Shown here: one piece after another, positions 60,238 through 64,000 of the stretch
How the letters are laid out: each line of letters begins with the position of its first letter
Position numbering within the stretch: the first letter of the stretch is position 1
NCBI RefSeq assembly: GCF_009720365.1
Contig: NZ_ML769317.1
Span: 74,313 to 138,312, forward strand
Length of the DNA: 64,000 nucleotides
Direction of reading: 5' to 3'
From: Catellatospora paridis
GTDB taxonomy: Bacteria; Actinomycetota; Actinomycetes; Mycobacteriales; Micromonosporaceae
The notes under the pieces: model-generated
What the model was told of the DNA's origin: nothing
Databases searched by the model: none
Seen by the model: only the letters and a program-made list of their open reading frames with translations
Program-made: the position numbers and the translations under genes

Positions 60238-61337
60238 CTGCCGACTCCCTTCGGGTGGCCCGAGCGGACGGGCAGGTCCGCCAGCTCTGCGATGGCGATC
60301 GTCAGCACGTCTATGCCGCGCTTGTAGTCCGACAGCATGATGTGCTCGTCGTCGGAGTGGTCGAGGGTGCTGTCACCGGGCCCGTAGGTGGCCATCGGGA
60401 TGTCCCAGACCTCGGCGAGGGTGTTCATGTCGGAGGTGGCCGTCTTCACCACCAGGCGAGGCTGCGCGTGCAGCCGCCGGATGCCGGACGTCACCGCGCG
60501 GACCACCGGGTCGGCTCGGCCCACCCGGCAGGCGGCCACCGAGTTCAGCACTTCGAGATGGCCGGACGGCAGCCGGTCGCGCAGCGCACCTACCAGCGCC
60601 TCGACGTCGAACCCCGGCGGGATGCGCACGCTCATCTCCACCGTCGCGGTGGTCAGGTCGGCGTTGAGCTGGCTGAGAGTGGCGCCCGGCTGGTCGAACA
60701 CGCCATGGCCGGCGTCCGGGCCGAGCAGTTCGACCAGCGCGCCCCAGCAGGCGACGGCCAGTTCGGACGCCTTCGGGGTCGGGTTGCTCGGATGCGTGGC
60801 CGCACACCTGACGGTGTAGCGCAGGTCGAGCTTGCCCTTGTAGCCGAGCACCACGCTCGACCACCCGCTCGGTTCGCCGATGATCAGCGCATCCGGCCGG
60901 TCGTGGGTGGCCCGGATCGCCATCGCGCCGCGCGAGCGCGGGGTCTCCTCCTCGACGACACCGATCACCACGAGCCTGCCGCGGAAGTCCACCGCGCCGG
61001 CCGCGGCGCAGATCATCGCCGCGAGCGGTCCCTTCGCATCCACCGCACCGCGGCCGTAGAGCCGGCCGTCCATGGGGCGGACCGGGAGCACGCCCGAGAC
61101 GGTGTCCATGTGTCCCAGCAGCATCACCGTCGGGCCGTCACCGCGTTCGATGACACCGATGACGTTGCCGACCTCGTCGATGTGCGCCCGGAAACCCAGG
61201 TCCGTCATCGCATCGACCAGATAGTCGGCCAGATCGCCTTCGTGATAGGAAGCGGAGGGAATCTCCAGCATGTTGCGCAGAAGCCCGATGGCGTACGTCT
61301 CGGTGACGCTGCCGGAGGACGTGAACCGCCAGTTCAT
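60234..61337 (-). CDS. lysK: LysK-like [amino-group carrier protein]-lysine/ornithine hydrolase (M20 family), 367 aa
   Basis: Zinc M20/M42-type deacylase: [45 protein letters not shown] (catalytic Glu), and [13 protein letters not shown] near the C-terminus. [13 protein letters not shown] is characteristic of LysK, which frees lysine or ornithine from the carrier LysW, rather than of ArgE/DapE. Its start overlaps the LysX-like stop. Here it would release an unusual carrier-bound amino acid for the NRPS. ATG 61337 is used because homology starts there. Confidence 0.88.
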   Translation of the reverse strand: MNWRFTSSGSVTETYAIGLLRNMLEIPSASYHEGDLADYLVDAMTDLGFRAHIDEVGNVIGVIERGDGPTVMLLGHMDTVSGVLPVRPMDGRLYGRGAVDAKGPLAAMICAAAGAVDFRGRLVVIGVVEEETPRSRGAMAIRATHDRPDALIIGEPSGWSSVVLGYKGKLDLRYTVRCAATHPSNPTPKASELAVACWGALVELLGPDAGHGVFDQPGATLSQLNADLTTATVEMSVRIPPGFDVEALVGALRDRLPSGHLEVLNSVAACRVGRADPVVRAVTSGIRRLHAQPRLVVKTATSDMNTLAEVWDIPMATYGPGDSTLDHSDDEHIMLSDYKRGIDVLTIAIAELADLPVRSGHPKGVGR

Positions 61338-62212
61338 CTCCGTGCCCGTTCCATGAGAAAGTCGACGATGTGGTCCGCGACGTCCACTTTCGCGGCGAGC
61401 GCGGCTTGGAAACCGGTGAACTCGACCCGGTGGTTGACCTCCAGCACCAGCAGCCGGCCATCGCGGTCCTCGATCAGGTCGACACCTGCGATGTCCGCGC
61501 CGACGGCAGCGGCCGCGTCGACCGCATACTTGTTGATCTCCGGGGTCACCTCGCACGGCCGGGTCTGCCCGCCGAGCGCCACATTGGTGCGCACGGCCTC
61601 ACCGGTCCGGTAGACGGCGCCCAGCACCTGTCCACCGACCACGATGACCCGGATGTCGCGGTCGGGTTTGTCGATCAGCTCCTGCACGTACCCGACGTGC
61701 GACTGCGGGCTGGGCAGCGCGGCGACGTACTCCAGCACGCCCTGAGCGGCGGTGCGATCGGGCAGATGCGCCACCAGGCGACCCCAGGAACCGACCAGCG
61801 GCTTGATCACCGCCGGGTAGCCGATGGAGTCCAGCGCGTCCAGCGTGGCCTGCGGGGTGAGGCCCAGTGCGGTGCGCGGGGTCGGGATCCCGGCCGCTTC
61901 CAGGGCCAGGGTGGTGAGCCATTTGTCGCCGCACACCTCGGTGGCCTCGGCGCTGTTGAGCACCTCTACCTTCGCCGCGGCCAGGCAGCGGGCCGCGTAC
62001 GCCGCCCGGACCTGGCCGATCTCCCGGTTCAGTGCGAGATCCCAGGGCAGGGCCCGCTGCCCCGCCGGGAACCACTGCCGGCGTGTGTCGACGTGTTCGA
62101 AGAGCACACCGCGCCGGTCGAAGGCGTCGAACAGTCGCTTCTCATCTGCGCCGACCCTGCTGGCGAGCACCGCAATCCTGCCCTCGCCTGGCCGCTGTGG
62201 TGTCGCTGACAC
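61334..62212 (-). CDS. lysX: LysX-like ATP-grasp ligase, 292 aa
   Basis: ATP-grasp (RimK-like) enzyme that joins the alpha-amino group of an amino-dicarboxylate to the C-terminal Glu of the carrier protein LysW. Landmarks: IAVLASRVGADEKRLFDAFDRRG, CGDKWLTTLALEAAGIPTPRT, VIKPLVGSWGRLVAHL (LysX signature), VGYVQELIDKPDRDIRV, GADIAGVDLIEDRDGRLLVLEVNHRVEFTG. GTG 62212 has GGAG upstream. First gene of a five-gene operon. No LysW gene is visible in the window; it is expected beyond the right end. Confidence 0.9.
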   Translation of the reverse strand: MSATPQRPGEGRIAVLASRVGADEKRLFDAFDRRGVLFEHVDTRRQWFPAGQRALPWDLALNREIGQVRAAYAARCLAAAKVEVLNSAEATEVCGDKWLTTLALEAAGIPTPRTALGLTPQATLDALDSIGYPAVIKPLVGSWGRLVAHLPDRTAAQGVLEYVAALPSPQSHVGYVQELIDKPDRDIRVIVVGGQVLGAVYRTGEAVRTNVALGGQTRPCEVTPEINKYAVDAAAAVGADIAGVDLIEDRDGRLLVLEVNHRVEFTGFQAALAAKVDVADHIVDFLMERARR

Positions 62213-62463
62213 GCGAACTCCGTTCTATAGCCACTGTCTGACCGGCGGCATCACCGCTGTCATGCGTAGGAGGCGAAACTACGACGTCCCGACCGGCCTG
62301 TGCGTCCTCGGCAAATTCATTTAGACGGACGCATCGCGCTTACTTCTCGCCGATGCGGTCACCAGTTCTGATTACCCCGAGTCGGCGACCGCCGTGCCAC
62401 CCTGGACGGGATTCGAATGGCTTCCGCAATGGTTCTCCTCACGCCGAGGAGAAGGAGGAGATC

Positions 62464-63195
62464 GTGGGAAACTCGCAGGAGCAGATACCGGTGCTCGCGC
62501 TATGGAGCGCGCCTCGTTCGCGGTCCACCGCATTCGCGCGGATGATGGCCGAACGAGGCGACCGCACCGTCGTGCACGAGCCGTTCTCCCTGGTCGTCGA
62601 CTTCGGAGAGGTGAAGGTCGGCGACCGGGTCGCGCACACCGAGCAGGACGTGCTCGCGGCACTGCGCGCCACCGCGGCGGAAAAGCCGGTGTTCTTCAAG
62701 GACACCACGGACTTCCACTACCCGGCTCTGCTCGCCGACGAGGGCTTCCTCGCGGCCGCGACACACACGTTCATCATCCGGCACCCGGCCGAGGCCATCG
62801 CCTCGCACCACAAGCTCAACCCGAACCTGGGCCGTGACGAGATCGGCTTCGCCTGGCTGTACGAGATATTCGCGGCCGTGCAGGCCGCCACCGGCACCAC
62901 GCCTGTCGTGGTCGACTCCGACGACCTGCTCGACCGGCCGGCCGAAACCGTGCGCGCGTACTGCTCGGCGGTGGGCATCCCGTTCCTTCCGGATGCGCTG
63001 AGCTGGGAGCCGGGCATGCGGCCGGAATGGCAGGGGACCAGCAGATGGCATGCGTCCACCAGCCAGACCGCCGGCTTCAGGCGCAACACCGGTGACGGAG
63101 CCGCAGCGGTGGCCGCAGACCCGGTGCTGCGGGCCTATCTCGACTACCACCTGCCCTATTACGAGAAGCTGCGCGCCGCCGCGATCCGGCCGTGA
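62464..63195 (+). CDS. Sulfotransferase-family protein, 243 aa
   Basis: PAPS-dependent sulfotransferase fold: LWSAPRSRSTAFARMM is the 5'-phosphosulfate loop, VFFKDTTDFHYP the next strand/helix, and FIIRHPAEAIASHHKL the 3'-phosphate motif. GTG 62464 follows AAGGAGGAG and gives a start close to the first strand. Divergent from lysX. In LysW-type pathways to aziridine amino acids a sulfotransferase activates a hydroxyl for ring closure, which would suit this position (inference). A stand-alone small-molecule sulfotransferase is the alternative. Confidence 0.85.
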   Translation: MGNSQEQIPVLALWSAPRSRSTAFARMMAERGDRTVVHEPFSLVVDFGEVKVGDRVAHTEQDVLAALRATAAEKPVFFKDTTDFHYPALLADEGFLAAATHTFIIRHPAEAIASHHKLNPNLGRDEIGFAWLYEIFAAVQAATGTTPVVVDSDDLLDRPAETVRAYCSAVGIPFLPDALSWEPGMRPEWQGTSRWHASTSQTAGFRRNTGDGAAAVAADPVLRAYLDYHLPYYEKLRAAAIRP

Positions 63196-63312
63196 GCCGC
63201 CGGACATTCTGTCGGCGATATGGGTGGCCAATTTAAACATGGCGCTGACGAAAAGAAGTTTTCGCCGGGCTAAGTTGAAAATGTAGGACGGATTACAGAA
63301 GAGGTGTTTCAC

Positions 63313-63906
63313 GTGACGGGCATTGCGATGTCCTCCGTCAAAGCAGGGCTGTGCGATCCGGTCGACATATCTGGCCATCGCAACAACACGGCCATCTCTG
63401 CGGCGACCGAGACCAAAGCAGGGGCGTTCAATGTATGGGGGAACTCGTTCGCGGCTGAATATCTGCCCGCGGGCGGGAGTCTCGTACACGTGGACGGTGT
63501 TCCCTTCGAGTTTCCCCCGGTCTGTGACGGGCCGGACAACATTCGCGCGGCCGGACAGTTCATCGGCGTCACGCCGGGCCGCTACGACTGGATCCACGTC
63601 CTGGCCGCGTCCGAGCGACGCTGCGAGGACACCATCGAGCTGAGCTTCGCCGACGGTTCGGTCGACGCCGAGCCGCTGCGGATCTCGGACTTCTGGGCGG
63701 CGCCGGCGTGGTTCGGCGAGGTCAAGGCGTTCGAGAGCCTGGTCATGCACTACCCGCACCACGTTCAGCGAGGCGTTCCCGCGATGATGTGGGCGCAGCG
63801 GGTGCCCGTCACCCGGCGTGCCGAGCTGACCGGCATCCTCATGCCCCGCAACGTCGCGTTGCACGTGTTCGCGGTCACCCTCCAGCGTCACGGACAGCTG
63901 GCATGA
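63313..63906 (+). CDS. Hypothetical protein of a biosynthetic locus, 197 aa
   Basis: Unrecognised, probably beta-sandwich protein: NVWGNSFAAEYLPAGGSLVHV, VPFEFPPVCDGPDNI, GRYDWIHVLAASERR, then RISDFWAAPAWFGE and NVALHVFAVTL. No signal peptide. GTG 63313 with GAGG 8 bases upstream; an in-frame GTG at 63304 is possible. The next gene overlaps its stop (ATGA), so it belongs to a second operon running off the window. Function not assigned. Confidence 0.72.
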   Translation: MTGIAMSSVKAGLCDPVDISGHRNNTAISAATETKAGAFNVWGNSFAAEYLPAGGSLVHVDGVPFEFPPVCDGPDNIRAAGQFIGVTPGRYDWIHVLAASERRCEDTIELSFADGSVDAEPLRISDFWAAPAWFGEVKAFESLVMHYPHHVQRGVPAMMWAQRVPVTRRAELTGILMPRNVALHVFAVTLQRHGQLA

Positions 63907-64000
63907 CCGCCGGCGTGACGGCACGGACCTACATGATCGTGGGGGCGGAGCCCGAGTGGTGGTACCGCGACCTCGTCAGCTGCCTGCAGGCCACGTTCGG
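63903..64000 (+). CDS. Start of a further gene of the locus (partial)
   Basis: ATG 63903 overlaps the previous stop by 4 bases. The visible 32 codons read MTAGVTARTYMIVGAEPEWWYRDLVSCLQ and then leave the window. No family can be assigned from this stub; EPEWWYRDLV suggests a cytoplasmic enzyme. Confidence 0.6.
   Translation, partial: MTAGVTARTYMIVGAEPEWWYRDLVSCLQATF

Overview
The window is high-GC DNA (roughly 70% G+C, with codons ending mostly in G or C) from a filamentous actinomycete. Gene content and protein style (SARP/NB-ARC/TPR regulator, XRE-TPR regulators, secreted CBM2/FnIII and bulb-lectin proteins, natural-product operons) fit a Micromonosporaceae-type organism, but the genus cannot be fixed from sequence alone. 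Many genes start with GTG and many neighbours overlap by 4 bases (ATGA or GTGA). I see no tRNA, rRNA, CRISPR array or intact insertion sequence.

Layout. 1-7.8 kb: a truncated flavin amine oxidase, two frame-broken genes, a NADAR-domain protein, and a minus-strand ArsR-type regulator / MFS exporter / DUF2218-GNAT group with a perfect palindromic operator. 7.8-12 kb: a serine-hydrolase lipoprotein, a secreted CBM2-FnIII protein and a P-loop kinase, with several gene-poor stretches. 12.0-19.5 kb: a six-gene operon (GalE, Agd3-like deacetylase, PelF, PelG, Sph3-like GH135, Ega3-like GH114) that reads as a complete galactosaminogalactan/Pel-type exopolysaccharide pathway, closed by a strong terminator. 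19.8-24 kb: two minus-strand secreted proteins (a 970-residue Ig-like repeat protein and a B-lectin). 25-29.5 kb: a tightly coupled minus-strand operon of XRE-TPR regulator, TIR protein and four-TM protein, a candidate TIR-based conflict system. 30.3-33.3 kb: a 1009-residue SARP/BTAD-NB-ARC-TPR regulator.

33.8-46.4 kb: one long plus-strand biosynthetic operon: OCD-like/carrier-protein fusion, ectoine-synthase-like cyclase, PsuG-like C-glycosidase, HAD phosphatase, MFS exporter, maleate-isomerase-like protein, free-standing adenylation domain, acyl-CoA-dehydrogenase-like oxidase, transglutaminase-like protein, and GT2, GT4 and GT87 glycosyltransferases. My reading, by inference, is a C-nucleoside pathway of the showdomycin type: glutamine is cyclised to a cyclic amidine, loaded on the carrier and oxidised to an aminopyrrole, which is C-glycosylated with ribose 5-phosphate and dephosphorylated. 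The glycosyltransferases may then elaborate the product.

46.5-53.9 kb: a LacI regulator with a small upstream gene and a triple operator, a hypothetical protein, two convergent FtsX-ectodomain paralogues with duplicated promoters, a TrmB/LuxR-type regulator, a small secreted peptide with an 86-residue partner, and a NarL-type response regulator. 53.9-64 kb: part of a second biosynthetic locus: LysX, LysK, a C-A-PCP-TE NRPS and an acyl-CoA dehydrogenase pair on the minus strand, with a sulfotransferase and two further genes diverging on the plus strand and running off the window. LysX, LysK and a sulfotransferase together suggest an amino-carrier-protein (LysW) route to an unusual, possibly aziridine-containing, amino acid.
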